NCBI RefSeq assembly: GCF_039693965.1
Contig: NZ_CP155576.1
Location: 1,302,001-1,366,000, forward strand
Length of the DNA: 64,000 nucleotides
Direction of reading: 5' to 3'
DNA from: Moraxella sp. K1664
Lineage (GTDB): Bacteria; Pseudomonadota; Gammaproteobacteria; Pseudomonadales; Moraxellaceae
A program made the translations under genes and the position numbers. The notes beneath the pieces are model-generated. The model was not told the origin of the DNA. It worked only from the letters and a program-made list of their open reading frames with translations, and made no database searches. Of this stretch, positions 9,267 to 18,384 are shown piece by piece; the stretch's first letter is position 1, and every line of letters starts with the position of its first letter.

Positions 9267-9373
9267 ATCATCGCCAAATTCTGTGATATCAGATGATATT
9301 AAGATATCTTGTGGGCAGATTACTCCTAGTTTAGCCATTTTGGCGTCATCTTAAATTCTTACTAAAACATACC

Positions 9374-12268
9374 ATGACCTACACCAGCATTCCCAACCTT
9401 GCCAAATTTGATACATCTGGCATTGACAAAAATCGTCCTCCTGTGATTTTGGTGGATGGTTCATATTACTTATTTCGCTGTTTTCATGGCTTGCCCCCTT
9501 TGTCCAATCAAGATGGTTTGCCTACCAATGCCACTCGTGGAGTGCTAAATGCCTTGGGCAAGCTCATCAAAAAATACAAGCCCACCCACATGGCGGTCGC
9601 CTTTGACACAAAAGCCCCAACTTTTCGCCATAAATTATCAGACCTTTATAAAGCCCACCGTCCGCCCATGGATGAGGATTTGCAAGTACAAATTCCCTAC
9701 ATTCATGAGATGATTGAAAAATTAGGCATTTCCCTCATCAAAATTGACGGTTTTGAAGCGGACGACATCATCGGCACGCTTGCTCGTAACGCCTGTATGC
9801 AGGGCTACCCTGTTGTCATCTCCACAGGCGATAAAGACATGGCACAGCTGGTTAATGACTGTGTGATTTTAGAAGACAGCTTTAAAGATAAAATCACAGA
9901 CGTGGCAGGCGTCTTTGACAAATTTGGCGTACACAACACCCAAATTGCCGATTATCTCACACTCATGGGCGATTCATCAGATGGCATTGCAGGCATTCCC
10001 AAAGTGGGTGCAAAGACAGCAAGCAAACTCCTTGGTGAGTATGGCAACATTGAGGGCATTTTGGCAAATGTGGCAAATATCAAAGGTATGGTTGGACAAA
10101 AAATTGCTGAACATCAAGATGAAATTCCCCTAAATCGTACCCTTGCCACGATTGTTACCGATTTAGAATTACCCATTTCATTTGACGAATTAAGATTAGA
10201 CAATGACAAAGAGACACAAATAAAACGTGCCAAAGCGTTATATGAGTTATTTAAGACATTAGAATTTAAAAAAGAAATGGCAGAGCAGTTGACATTATTA
10301 AAAATGGCGGAGTTGCCTGTTGCTGATGATTTATTTAATAATGACAATGCCGATAATGAATTAAACAATCCTTTTGATGATAATTTGGCTGATAACAGCG
10401 ATGAATTATCTGTTAAACCCTTACCCATTAAACAAGGTACTTATAAAACCATAAATAGCCTTGATGAATTTCATACGCTTATTGACAAATTAAACAGCGT
10501 GCCGTATTTTGCCATTGATACTGAGACCACCAGCATTGATTGGCAAAAGGCGGATTTGGTTGGGGTATCTGTTGCAACCAATAATTATGAGGGCTATTAT
10601 ATCCCTGTGGGGCATACAGGCGATTTTGATATTTTGCTTGACAATCAATTGGATAAAGAGTTTGTTTTAAATGAGTTAAAACCCATTTTACAAAACCCCA
10701 ATATTGGCAAAATCGGACAGCACATTAAATACGACAGTCATGTTTTTAAAAAATATGGCATTGAATTAAATAATTGGTACATGGACACGATGCTCGCAAG
10801 CTATGTAATAAATGGCGTGGCGACACGACATAACATGGACGATTTGGCACAGCATTATCTGGGCATCAATACCACCACCTTTGAAGATGTGGCAGGCAAA
10901 GGGGCAAAACAGCTTAGCTTTGATAAAGTGGATATGGATAAAGCAAGCGACTATGCGTGCGAAGATGCGGACATTACGTATCGCTTGTTTAGCGTGTTTG
11001 ATGAGTATTTGCAAAAAGATACTAATGCCAATAGCCTTTTGCACAAATTAGAAATCCCCACCGCCCAAATCTTAGCCCAAATGGAGCATGACGGCATTTT
11101 GATAAAAACCGAATTTTTGGGTAAATTATCGCTTGCCTTTGACAATCAAATCAGTCAGTTAGAACAAAAGGCGTTTGAATTGGCGGGCGAGAGCTTTAAC
11201 GTGGCAAGCCCCAAACAGCTTGGCGAGATTTTGTTTGATAAATTGGGCATAGCAGGCGGTAAAAAAACCAAAACGGGGCAATATTCCACGTCCGAAGCGG
11301 TGCTTGCCAAGATTGACCACCCGCTTGTGGACGTGGTGCTAGAACATAGAAGCCTATCCAAGCTCAAAAGCACCTACACGGACGCTCTTGCCAAAGTCGC
11401 CGACAAACAGGGGCGAGTGCATACCAGCTACCACCAAGCCTTGACGAGTACAGGGCGACTGTCGTCATCAGACCCCAACCTACAAAATATCCCCATTCGC
11501 ACCGACACAGGGCGACTCATTCGTGAGGCGTTTATCGCACCGACAGGGCGTGTGATTATGGCGGCGGATTATTCGCAGATTGAGCTGCGGCTCATGGCTC
11601 ATTTTAGTGGCGATGAGAGTTTGATTAACGCTTTTAAAAACAACCTAGACATTCACACCGCCACCGCCGCCGAAATCATGGGCAAAGACTTGGTGGACGT
11701 AACGCCAAACGAGAGACGCTCGGCAAAGGCGGTGAATTTTGGGCTGTTGTACGGCATGGGTGTGTTTGGGCTTGCCAAACAACTTGGCGTAGAAAATGGC
11801 GTGGCAAAGGACTACATCAAGCGGTATTTTGCCCGTTATCCTGCCATACATGACTACATGGAAAATACCAAAAGTTACGCCAAATCAACAGGTTACGTTA
11901 CCACCATTTTGGGACGAAAACTCTACGCCCCCGATATTAACTCATCAAACGCCATGATACGACAAGGGGCGGAGCGGGCAAGTATTAACGCACCACTACA
12001 AGGCTCTGCCGCTGAAATCATCAAACTTGCCATGATAGCCGTGAATAAAGTCCTGCCCAAAGACCATGCCAAACTTTTGCTCCAAGTGCATGATGAATTG
12101 GTGTTTGAAGTAGATGCCGACAAAGCGGATGAGATAGGCAAGCTTATCAAAACTGCCATGCAAAACGTGCTGACCGACACTGCCAAAGAACTAGGTTGGG
12201 ACGTGGATTTTGCCGTGCCACTCGTTGTGGAGATTGGTGTGGGCGAGAATTGGGAGAAAGCTCACTAA
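9374..12268 (+). CDS. polA: DNA polymerase I
   Basis: Gap-filling and Okazaki-fragment-processing polymerase. The 964 residues comprise a 5' nuclease domain (about 18-310; LVDGSYYLFRCF, GFEADDIIGT, GDSSDGIAGIPKVGAKTA), a 3'-5' exonuclease domain (about 360-545; FAIDTETTSIDW with catalytic Asp and Glu present, so proofreading is likely intact), and the polymerase domain (motif A ADYSQIELRLMAH; O-helix RRSAKAVNFGLLYGMG; motif C LLQVHDELVFEV). It is slightly longer than E. coli Pol I (928) owing to an Asn/Asp-rich linker at about 318-350. The sulP gene follows after 24 bp, perhaps co-transcribed. Confidence 0.97.
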   Translation: MTYTSIPNLAKFDTSGIDKNRPPVILVDGSYYLFRCFHGLPPLSNQDGLPTNATRGVLNALGKLIKKYKPTHMAVAFDTKAPTFRHKLSDLYKAHRPPMDEDLQVQIPYIHEMIEKLGISLIKIDGFEADDIIGTLARNACMQGYPVVISTGDKDMAQLVNDCVILEDSFKDKITDVAGVFDKFGVHNTQIADYLTLMGDSSDGIAGIPKVGAKTASKLLGEYGNIEGILANVANIKGMVGQKIAEHQDEIPLNRTLATIVTDLELPISFDELRLDNDKETQIKRAKALYELFKTLEFKKEMAEQLTLLKMAELPVADDLFNNDNADNELNNPFDDNLADNSDELSVKPLPIKQGTYKTINSLDEFHTLIDKLNSVPYFAIDTETTSIDWQKADLVGVSVATNNYEGYYIPVGHTGDFDILLDNQLDKEFVLNELKPILQNPNIGKIGQHIKYDSHVFKKYGIELNNWYMDTMLASYVINGVATRHNMDDLAQHYLGINTTTFEDVAGKGAKQLSFDKVDMDKASDYACEDADITYRLFSVFDEYLQKDTNANSLLHKLEIPTAQILAQMEHDGILIKTEFLGKLSLAFDNQISQLEQKAFELAGESFNVASPKQLGEILFDKLGIAGGKKTKTGQYSTSEAVLAKIDHPLVDVVLEHRSLSKLKSTYTDALAKVADKQGRVHTSYHQALTSTGRLSSSDPNLQNIPIRTDTGRLIREAFIAPTGRVIMAADYSQIELRLMAHFSGDESLINAFKNNLDIHTATAAEIMGKDLVDVTPNERRSAKAVNFGLLYGMGVFGLAKQLGVENGVAKDYIKRYFARYPAIHDYMENTKSYAKSTGYVTTILGRKLYAPDINSSNAMIRQGAERASINAPLQGSAAEIIKLAMIAVNKVLPKDHAKLLLQVHDELVFEVDADKADEIGKLIKTAMQNVLTDTAKELGWDVDFAVPLVVEIGVGENWEKAH

Positions 12269-12292
12269 ACAAGATAACAGACAAGCACCGAC

Positions 12293-14020
12293 ATGGCATT
12301 TACCAAACGACCTGCTTTTAATATAATCCCCGCATGGCTCGCCCCCTTATTGGCAGAGCCAAAGCGTGCCTTGCCTGAGCTTAGTACAGGGCTGATGATG
12401 GCGGTGCTGGTCATTCCCCAAAGTCTGGGCTATGCACTGCTGGCAGGGCTACCGCCTGTCATGGGGCTATACAGTGCTATCTTGCCGACTTTGGTGTATG
12501 CCTATGTCGGTTCAAGCTCGGTCAATGCCGTCGGACCCGTTGCCATTACCGCCATTATGACATCAGGGGCGTTGTCGTCCTATGCGTTAGGGAGCTTGCA
12601 GTATCAAGCGATGGCGGTAACGCTTGCCTTGATGGTTGGGGTGCTACTCATGCTCGCCCATGTGATACGTTTGGGCTGGATTATGCAGTTTGTCAGTCGT
12701 GGCGTGGCAAGTGGCTTTATCAGTGGGGCGTCTGTGCTGATTATTTTGGGGCAATTAAAACATCTCATCGGCACGCCCTTATCAGGCGATGGACTTATTG
12801 ACATGATGGGTAAGATGGCAGGGCAAGAGCGACTGTTTCATGCACCCACCGCCATGTTAGGGCTTGGGGCGTTGGGGCTACTGCTCATGAACCGCTACCG
12901 CCCCACGCTCATGCATGGCGTGCTGTATCGCCTATTGTCCCAATCCACCCATGCTCACATCGCCCGTTTTTTTATCGTGGTACTCGTTGGTGTGAGTATT
13001 ATCACCGCTCGGCAGTATGACTTTGCCAATCTCGGCATAGCCACGCTCGCCCCCTTGCCGACACATCTGCCCCTGCCTGCCTTGCCTGTGGTGAGCCTAG
13101 ACATCATCATCACGCTACTGCCGTCTGCTCTGCTCATCGCACTCATCGCCTTTATATCCAGTGCCAGTGTGGCGGGCAATCTGGCACGCATTCGCCATGA
13201 GCCCTTCGCCCCCAACCATGAGCTAAAAGGACTGGGACTTGCCAACATCGCAAGCTCGCTCTTTGGCGGATTTGCCGTCTCGGGCGGTATCTCTCGCACC
13301 AGCATGAATGTCGCACTCGGAGCGAACACGCCCCTATCGTCTATGGTCTGTGCGATGGGCGTGCTGATTATTGCGTTATTTTTGGGGCAATTCATCACAG
13401 GACTGCCCTATGCGGTACTCTCTGCCATCATCATCACGTCCGCCATCGCCATGATTGATGTGGCAAGTTTTAGGGTCGCCCACGCCCAAGACAAAAGCGA
13501 AGCCCTAACCCTTGCCATGACCTTTTTGGCGTGCGTAGGCTTTGGGCTTAACATCGGGCTTATCACGGGACTATTGGTCAGCTTTGCACTCATCATCTAC
13601 CGCTCGCACCGTGTGCATATGGCGGTCGTGGGGCAGGTTGGGGATAGTGAGCATTTTAGGAACATTCATCGCCATGACGTACAGACCTTTGATAACATGA
13701 TACTCATTCGCATTGATGAGAGCCTGTATTTTGGTAATGTCGCCACCGTCCGCACCGCCCTAGATGACATCTGTCGTGAGTATCCTACCGCTCGCCACAT
13801 CGTCATCATCATGACGGCGGTCAATCACGTGGATTTATCCGCCCAAGAAATGCTTGCCGACTTTAACCGCACGCTCATCATGGGGGACAAACAATTACAC
13901 TTTACCGAAATCAAAGGGCCTGTCATGGACGCTCTCATTCATACCCCTGTCATCACAGCACTAAGCGGTCAGGTGTTTTTAAGTACAGGCATGGCGGTAA
14001 ATACCTTAAAAAATACTTGA
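12293..14020 (+). CDS. SulP-family anion transporter (sulfate permease-like)
   Basis: Inner-membrane transporter of the SLC26/SulP family: about 10-14 hydrophobic segments in residues 25-430 with the conserved LPQSLGYALLAGLPPVMGLYSA-like region (IPQSLGYALLAGLP here at 43-56) and GGFAVSGGISRT, then a cytosolic STAS domain (about 455-555; ILIRIDESLYFGNV). Length of 575 is typical. Members carry sulfate, bicarbonate or dicarboxylates; which one cannot be told, and no carbonic anhydrase or sulfur-assimilation gene is nearby. The long tandem repeat begins 29 bp after its stop. Confidence 0.9.
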   Translation: MAFTKRPAFNIIPAWLAPLLAEPKRALPELSTGLMMAVLVIPQSLGYALLAGLPPVMGLYSAILPTLVYAYVGSSSVNAVGPVAITAIMTSGALSSYALGSLQYQAMAVTLALMVGVLLMLAHVIRLGWIMQFVSRGVASGFISGASVLIILGQLKHLIGTPLSGDGLIDMMGKMAGQERLFHAPTAMLGLGALGLLLMNRYRPTLMHGVLYRLLSQSTHAHIARFFIVVLVGVSIITARQYDFANLGIATLAPLPTHLPLPALPVVSLDIIITLLPSALLIALIAFISSASVAGNLARIRHEPFAPNHELKGLGLANIASSLFGGFAVSGGISRTSMNVALGANTPLSSMVCAMGVLIIALFLGQFITGLPYAVLSAIIITSAIAMIDVASFRVAHAQDKSEALTLAMTFLACVGFGLNIGLITGLLVSFALIIYRSHRVHMAVVGQVGDSEHFRNIHRHDVQTFDNMILIRIDESLYFGNVATVRTALDDICREYPTARHIVIIMTAVNHVDLSAQEMLADFNRTLIMGDKQLHFTEIKGPVMDALIHTPVITALSGQVFLSTGMAVNTLKNT

Positions 14021-14048
14021 CAGTCCGCCAAATCCGCCGATAATCTTT

Positions 14049-14181
14049 TGAAAATTGAAAATTGAAAATTGAAAATTGAAAATTGAAAATTGAAAATTGA
14101 AAATTGAAAATTGAAAATTGAAAATTGAAAATTGAAAATTGAAAATTGAAAATTGAAAATTGAAAATTGAAAATTGAAAAT
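14049..14181. repeat. Heptanucleotide tandem repeat, 19 perfect copies
   Basis: TGAAAAT repeated 19 times without a mismatch (133 bp). It sits in the 327-bp gap between sulP and the Blh-like gene, the rest of which is AT-rich without a recognisable gene. Perfect arrays of this length are prone to slipped-strand copy-number change. A 68-codon reading frame across it on the minus strand (FSIFNFQ repeated) is a by-product of the 21-nt period and is not called. Confidence 0.95.
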
Positions 14182-14347
14182 CAGACTGATTAAATTTTAA
14201 CCATTTTAACACCCCTTATTCCAAAATTTTTAAAAATCCCCCAAATTTTAAAATTTTTTCATAAGCTTATGCCAAATTGGCGTTGAACGCTCATCTGTTT
14301 TTGGGTAAGATAAGTTCCACGATAAATCACCAAGTATGGGGAATCAC

Positions 14348-14674
14348 ATGCACACGAACATCACATTGTATAAACAAATCCACCCTTGTCAATGCCAAGC
14401 CTTGTCCGAGCTGGGTTTTAAGAGTTTGATAAATTTGCGTTTTGATGATGAGATGGCAGGTCAGCCCAAGACTGCCGAGCTGTGCCAAAGTGCCGAGCAG
14501 GTTGGCTTGTCCTATCGTCATCTGCCTGTGGATGGCGAGAGTTTGCATTTGGAGACGGTGACGGCATTTGCTCATCTGTTGTCTGATTTGCCCAAGCCTG
14601 TCATGGTGTTTTGTGGTACAGGTAGCCGTGCCAAACGCTTGTATCAGTCGGCTGTGGTGAGTGGGCTAATTTGA
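14348..14674 (+). CDS. Blh-like (DUF442) phosphatase-fold protein
   Basis: A protein of about 108 residues with the beta-lactamase-hydrolase-like/DUF442 fold, a dual-specificity-phosphatase relative linked to sulfide and persulfide metabolism. Visible are the region GFKSLINLRFDDE, the segment GLSYRHLPVDG and the P-loop-like FCGTGSRAKRLYQ, where the Cys-x5-Arg pattern (C, then R) is kept. The start at 14348 is preferred over 14336 because GGGGA lies 6-7 bp upstream. A terminator follows. Substrate unknown. Confidence 0.75.
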   Translation: MHTNITLYKQIHPCQCQALSELGFKSLINLRFDDEMAGQPKTAELCQSAEQVGLSYRHLPVDGESLHLETVTAFAHLLSDLPKPVMVFCGTGSRAKRLYQSAVVSGLI

Positions 14675-14679
14675 TGATG

Positions 14680-14711
14680 ACCGCCAAGTGAGAGCTTAGG
14701 CGGTTTTTTTT
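14680..14711 (+). terminator. Intrinsic terminator after Blh-like gene
   Basis: Stem ACCGCC/GGCGGT with a 13-nt loop and a run of T residues. Confidence 0.75.
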
Positions 14712-14737
14712 ATTGTCTTTTGTGATGTATTTTGGGT

Positions 14738-14743
14738 TATAAT
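14738..14743 (+). promoter_or_regulatory. Probable -10 element of trpE promoter
   Basis: TATAAT lies 27 bp before the trpE start; a TTGTCT 19 bp upstream is the only plausible -35. No leader peptide with Trp codons fits between, so classical trp attenuation is not evident. Confidence 0.4.
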
Positions 14744-14769
14744 AATCCAAACGATTTTTAGGATTTCCC

Positions 14770-16275
14770 ATGTTATCTTTATCCGACTTCCACGACCTAG
14801 TCGAGCAAGGCTATACCCACATTCCCTTGATTAAAAAACGCCTTATGGACGATGCCACGCCTGTGTCGGTGTTTGCCAATTTGCGTAAATTTTTTGCGTC
14901 CGCTTATCTGTTTGAGTCGGTGGTGGGGGGCGAACGTTGGGCAAGATATTCTATGATTGGGCTGGGTTCGGACATTGTCATCGAGTATCATGACGGTAAA
15001 GTGGTGGTAAAGGATACTCGCAAGGACGAGACGACCACGCACGACACCGACCCATTTGATTTTATCCGTACCTTTATGGCAGAATATAAAACCCCATGCC
15101 AAAACGAAATGTCCGAGCTACCTGCATTTAGTGGCGGATTGGTAGGCTATTTTGGTTATGACATGATACGAGTGATTGAGCCGTCTGTGGGCGTGTCAAA
15201 TTCGCCCAACCCTTTGGCTCTGCCTGATATGTGGCTTACCCTATCATCGTCTGTGGTGGTATTTGACAACCTAGAACACACCCTATCTATCGTGGTCTAT
15301 GCCGATGTGAACGCCAAAGACGGCTATAAAAAAGCGGTCAAACAACTTGATATTATTGAAAATCTGCTCACTCACAAACCTGATTTGACCGTCAAAAAAC
15401 AGCCCCTACCGCATTTTGTCTCACAGACAGGACAAAATAAATTCTGCACAGACGTAAACCGCATTAAGGAATACATCAAGGCAGGGGACGTCATGCAAGT
15501 TGTTCCTGCCCAACGTCTGTCAGGTGAGTACAGTGGCGACCCGCTCGCGGTGTATCGGGCGTTGAGATACCTTAATCCGTCCCCTTATCTGTTTCTTATC
15601 CAAGGCGAGCTTGCCAATGATAAGCCGTTTCACATCGTAGGGGCATCGCCTGAGATTTTATCTCGCGTTGAGGCGGTGGGCGATGAGCGCAAAGTTACCG
15701 TGCGACCCTTGGCAGGGACTCGCCGTCGTGGCATGGATACGGCAGAAGATTTAGCATTAGAAGCCGAGCTACTCTCCGACCAAAAAGAAATCGCTGAACA
15801 TCTGATGCTCATTGACTTAGGGCGTAATGATATTGGCAAGGTGTGCGACATCGGCACGGTCAAGGTAACCGATAAAATGTTTATTGAACGCTACTCGCAG
15901 GTCATGCACATCGCCAGCAACGTAGAAGGCGTGGTGTCAGCTGATAAGGATGCCCTAGACGTATTTTGTGCAACTTTCCCAGCAGGCACGCTGTCAGGAG
16001 CTCCCAAAATCCGAGCCATGCAAATCATCGACGAAGTGGAGCCTGTTCGCCGTAGCGTGTTTGGTGGGGCAGTGGGTTATTTGGGCTGGGCGGGCAACAT
16101 GGATACCGCCATTGCCATTCGTACTGCTGTGCTAAAAGACGGACAAGTCCATATCCAAGCAGGGGCAGGCGTGGTGGCGGACTCAGACCCCGTGGCAGAA
16201 TGGGACGAAACCAACAAAAAAGCATTGGCGATTGTCAAAGCGGTGGAAATGGCGTGTGGGGGGCTTTTGGTTTAA
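14770..16275 (+). CDS. trpE: Anthranilate synthase component I
   Basis: Converts chorismate to anthranilate with ammonia supplied by TrpG, the first committed step to tryptophan. The 501 residues include the N-terminal regulatory region (FESVVGGERWARYSMIG, near 50-65, part of the Trp-binding site) and the C-terminal chorismate-binding domain (RPLAGTRRRG, LIDLGRNDIG, TFPAGTLSGAPKIRAM, and IQAGAGVVADSDP). No trpG lies next to it, so the glutamine amidotransferase subunit must be elsewhere. Monocistronic, with a terminator. Confidence 0.95.
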   Translation: MLSLSDFHDLVEQGYTHIPLIKKRLMDDATPVSVFANLRKFFASAYLFESVVGGERWARYSMIGLGSDIVIEYHDGKVVVKDTRKDETTTHDTDPFDFIRTFMAEYKTPCQNEMSELPAFSGGLVGYFGYDMIRVIEPSVGVSNSPNPLALPDMWLTLSSSVVVFDNLEHTLSIVVYADVNAKDGYKKAVKQLDIIENLLTHKPDLTVKKQPLPHFVSQTGQNKFCTDVNRIKEYIKAGDVMQVVPAQRLSGEYSGDPLAVYRALRYLNPSPYLFLIQGELANDKPFHIVGASPEILSRVEAVGDERKVTVRPLAGTRRRGMDTAEDLALEAELLSDQKEIAEHLMLIDLGRNDIGKVCDIGTVKVTDKMFIERYSQVMHIASNVEGVVSADKDALDVFCATFPAGTLSGAPKIRAMQIIDEVEPVRRSVFGGAVGYLGWAGNMDTAIAIRTAVLKDGQVHIQAGAGVVADSDPVAEWDETNKKALAIVKAVEMACGGLLV

Positions 16276-16290
16276 GTTTAAGCCTATGAA

Positions 16291-16323
16291 ATCAGCCAAA
16301 CCTTATGGGTTAGGCTGATTTTT
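16291..16323 (+). terminator. Intrinsic terminator of trpE
   Basis: ATCAGCC pairs with GGCTGAT, with extra ACC/GGT pairing inside, then TTTTTA. It is also convergent with the operon end at 16326. Confidence 0.7.
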
Positions 16324-16325
16324 AA

Positions 16326-16435
16326 TTACCAAAAGAAGTCATCATCACTTGAAGGTTGCGGGAAAAACTTCTCTTTTACCTTGTCTTTTATTTTATCCTT
16401 AGCTTTATCAAATTTTGATTTTTGCTCTTTTTCTA
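16326..16435 (-). pseudogene. Out-of-frame charged C-terminal tail of the membrane-anchored operon protein
   Basis: Directly after the TAG of the gene at 16433, the -1 frame encodes 36 protein-like residues: VEKEQKSKFDKAKD, IKDKVKEKFF, then PQPSSDDDFFW and TAA. The composition (amphipathic Lys/Glu/Asp stretch, acidic-aromatic end) fits a cytosolic tail following the membrane helix of the upstream gene. There is no good start codon of its own (only an upstream TTG). A single-base deletion around 16433-16440 would explain the split; inserting one base restores a protein of about 286 residues. Programmed frameshifting is a less likely alternative. Confidence 0.6.
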
Positions 16436-17185
16436 CATGCCTATCAGATATAGTGTTATTGCTATGATAGCGATGAGTAATATGATGCCTATCCAAATCT
16501 TTCCCATGCCCTTCTCACCCTCCGCTTGTTGGTTGGTTTGCAAAGGGGTTGAAACGGCAGGTTGTGGGGTAATGGTTGGCTTTTGTGGTTGGATTGGCGG
16601 TGGAGTGTGCGTGATAAATTTGTTTGGCTGGCTAAGCCAAATATGAGCTTTTTTGTTAAGCTCCACTATATCTTTTTCATCTTCAACAAAATTAAGATAG
16701 CAAACCACCCCTAAGTCATCTTTGATGATTTCGGATATTTTTTGGGCAAAAGCATGGTCGCTTTTGTCAAAACTGCCAAGCCAATCATCAAGCTGTTTTT
16801 GGGCGGTGTCGTCAAATGTATCGTTTTCAATCATCTGACTGACCGCATTTTCGTCATACAGCTCGCCAAGTTTTTGGGCAATGTGGCTAGGGTTGTCAAT
16901 GGCTGTTGCCCATGCAGACACCAAACCTGATAGTTTGGTGTATTCGTCAATGTTGCCCATGAACAAAAAGCTGTAACGAATGATTGTACCCACCTTATCT
17001 TTGCGAGTGGACGGCATTCCACTTAAAAATAAGCGGAATGTCTCGTGTTCTTTTTCAAAGATGATGGTTGGGTGTTCAAAGCTGGTCAGCTCGGCATAAA
17101 CCCCAAGCCAAGCGTTATCAGGCTTTTCGCCTAGGTAGCGATAGTCTTTGGTAATGCTTCGGGTATTAACATACTGTTTCATCAT
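16433..17185 (-). CDS. C-terminally membrane-anchored protein of the GTPase operon
   Basis: A 250-residue protein of unknown family, last gene of the four-gene operon. Residues 1-175 look soluble and globular (Trp, Asp and Glu-rich; LGVYAELTSFEHPTIIFEKE), then comes a Pro/Thr/Gln-rich linker (about 190-220) and one C-terminal membrane helix (about 230-249, IWIGIILLIAIIAITLYLIG). Tail-anchored layout suggests an inner-membrane partner or effector for the GTPases. It starts 8 bp after the preceding GTPase stop. The present stop follows the helix immediately; the original protein probably carried the 36-residue tail encoded in another frame just downstream. Either of the first two Met codons could be the start. 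Confidence 0.75.
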   Translation of the reverse strand: MMKQYVNTRSITKDYRYLGEKPDNAWLGVYAELTSFEHPTIIFEKEHETFRLFLSGMPSTRKDKVGTIIRYSFLFMGNIDEYTKLSGLVSAWATAIDNPSHIAQKLGELYDENAVSQMIENDTFDDTAQKQLDDWLGSFDKSDHAFAQKISEIIKDDLGVVCYLNFVEDEKDIVELNKKAHIWLSQPNKFITHTPPPIQPQKPTITPQPAVSTPLQTNQQAEGEKGMGKIWIGIILLIAIIAITLYLIGM

Positions 17186-17193
17186 GTATCCCT

Positions 17194-18384
17194 TTAAACA
17201 ATAGCCTTAGTGCGTGATGATAATTCATCTTTGGAAATCTCTTGGATTAGTGTGGCTACGGCATTAAGTTTTTTGGCTTGCATTTCTTTGACTTCTTTGG
17301 CTTGCACAGAACGCTCTTCTTTTTTGCTTGCTTCTGCACGTAGCTTATCTCGTTCGCCTGACCACCACATGCCAATATTGCCAAAAAAACCTTTATCTAT
17401 TTCAGCCTGCTCACGAGCATGTTTAGCTAGCGTCTCGGCATGGTCATGATCTAGTGATTTTTGTACAAACAATAATTCTTCCCGATATTTTTGGGTTTGA
17501 ACGAGTGTTTTGCAGATGGTGATAAAAATATCTTCACCGCCTTTGGGTTTTAGCTCGTTGTGGGTGATATGATATTGACCGCTAAATCGTAGGGTGTCGT
17601 CTTCTTTATGCCAATCGCCATAAGTGATGGTTACACTCCCAATGGTGTCTATGGCGGTATAGATGATGGATAAGTTGCGATTGTCGCCAAATTCTCTTTG
17701 GGCGGTTTCTATGATTTCTTTGTAGTACTGCTGAGTAAGATTATACAATTCAGTACTTCTGTCTTTATTGTGTTTATTGACATTATCCTTGAAATAGGTC
17801 TCCCCCTTGACAGGAGCAAAGATGATGGTGGATGGTATGTTTGGATAACGATTTTGTCTGGTTTTTGCCCAGTCTTTGATGATTTCCTTGATGTCTTCGG
17901 TTTGCAGATTGTATTCCACCGCCCTAAGCTGTTCTTGGGTTTTGGCATTCATAATCACCCCCGCTTCCACAGGAATGATGATGACAGAGCTTTTCATAAT
18001 AGTTTCTCTGCAAGTTGCCCACTGACTGTCAGCACTGTCGGGACGGTTGATGGTGTCAATCCAACCACCAGGAAAGTCTAAAATCTCAAAACCTAATTTG
18101 ACATCGCTGTCTTTGACCGATGACAATTCAAATTTAAAAGTAAAAGGCTCTTGCGTACCCGCCACTGCCCCTGAATTAAAATCGCCCGCTTGGATAGAGC
18201 TTCTTAGTTCACGAGCGTGTGTGGCAAGTTTCTTTTGTGTGGGCTTGTGGTTATCGCTGTTTAGGGTAAAAGGCTTGCCCGCCAAAAGCTCCTGCTCGGC
18301 AGTGTTAAAGACGCTGGCAATGATGGAAGTTTTGCCCACACGAGATGGACCAAGCATACTGATGGTATAAGTTGAAGTAGTCAT
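17194..18384 (-). CDS. P-loop GTPase (double-GTPase-like) of the GTPase operon
   Basis: A 396-residue predicted GTPase. The G1/Walker A motif GPSRVGKTS is at residues 12-20 and the G3 motif DFPGGW at 103-108; hydrophobic strands (SVIIIPVEA; STIIFAPVKGE) fit a Ras-like core in which the VKGE segment may stand for G4. The C-terminal 100 residues are charged and helical (KHAREQAEIDK, then EASKKEERSVQAKEV), possibly a coiled coil, with a WWSGE segment. It resembles the GTPases (sometimes paired as double-GTPases) in bacterial conflict operons, but I assign no named family. It lies 14 bp after the large dynamin-like gene and 8 bp before the membrane-anchored gene. Confidence 0.8.
   Translation of the reverse strand: MTTSTYTISMLGPSRVGKTSIIASVFNTAEQELLAGKPFTLNSDNHKPTQKKLATHARELRSSIQAGDFNSGAVAGTQEPFTFKFELSSVKDSDVKLGFEILDFPGGWIDTINRPDSADSQWATCRETIMKSSVIIIPVEAGVIMNAKTQEQLRAVEYNLQTEDIKEIIKDWAKTRQNRYPNIPSTIIFAPVKGETYFKDNVNKHNKDRSTELYNLTQQYYKEIIETAQREFGDNRNLSIIYTAIDTIGSVTITYGDWHKEDDTLRFSGQYHITHNELKPKGGEDIFITICKTLVQTQKYREELLFVQKSLDHDHAETLAKHAREQAEIDKGFFGNIGMWWSGERDKLRAEASKKEERSVQAKEVKEMQAKKLNAVATLIQEISKDELSSRTKAIV

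Noticed and set aside
14006-14212. 68-codon open frame across the heptamer array
   Set aside because: Its repeated FSIFNFQ is forced by the 21-nt period of the array; no ribosome-binding site, and it overlaps the end of sulP.
17698-18081. Plus-strand frame opposite the second GTPase
   Set aside because: Antisense shadow of a gene with clear G1 and G3 motifs.
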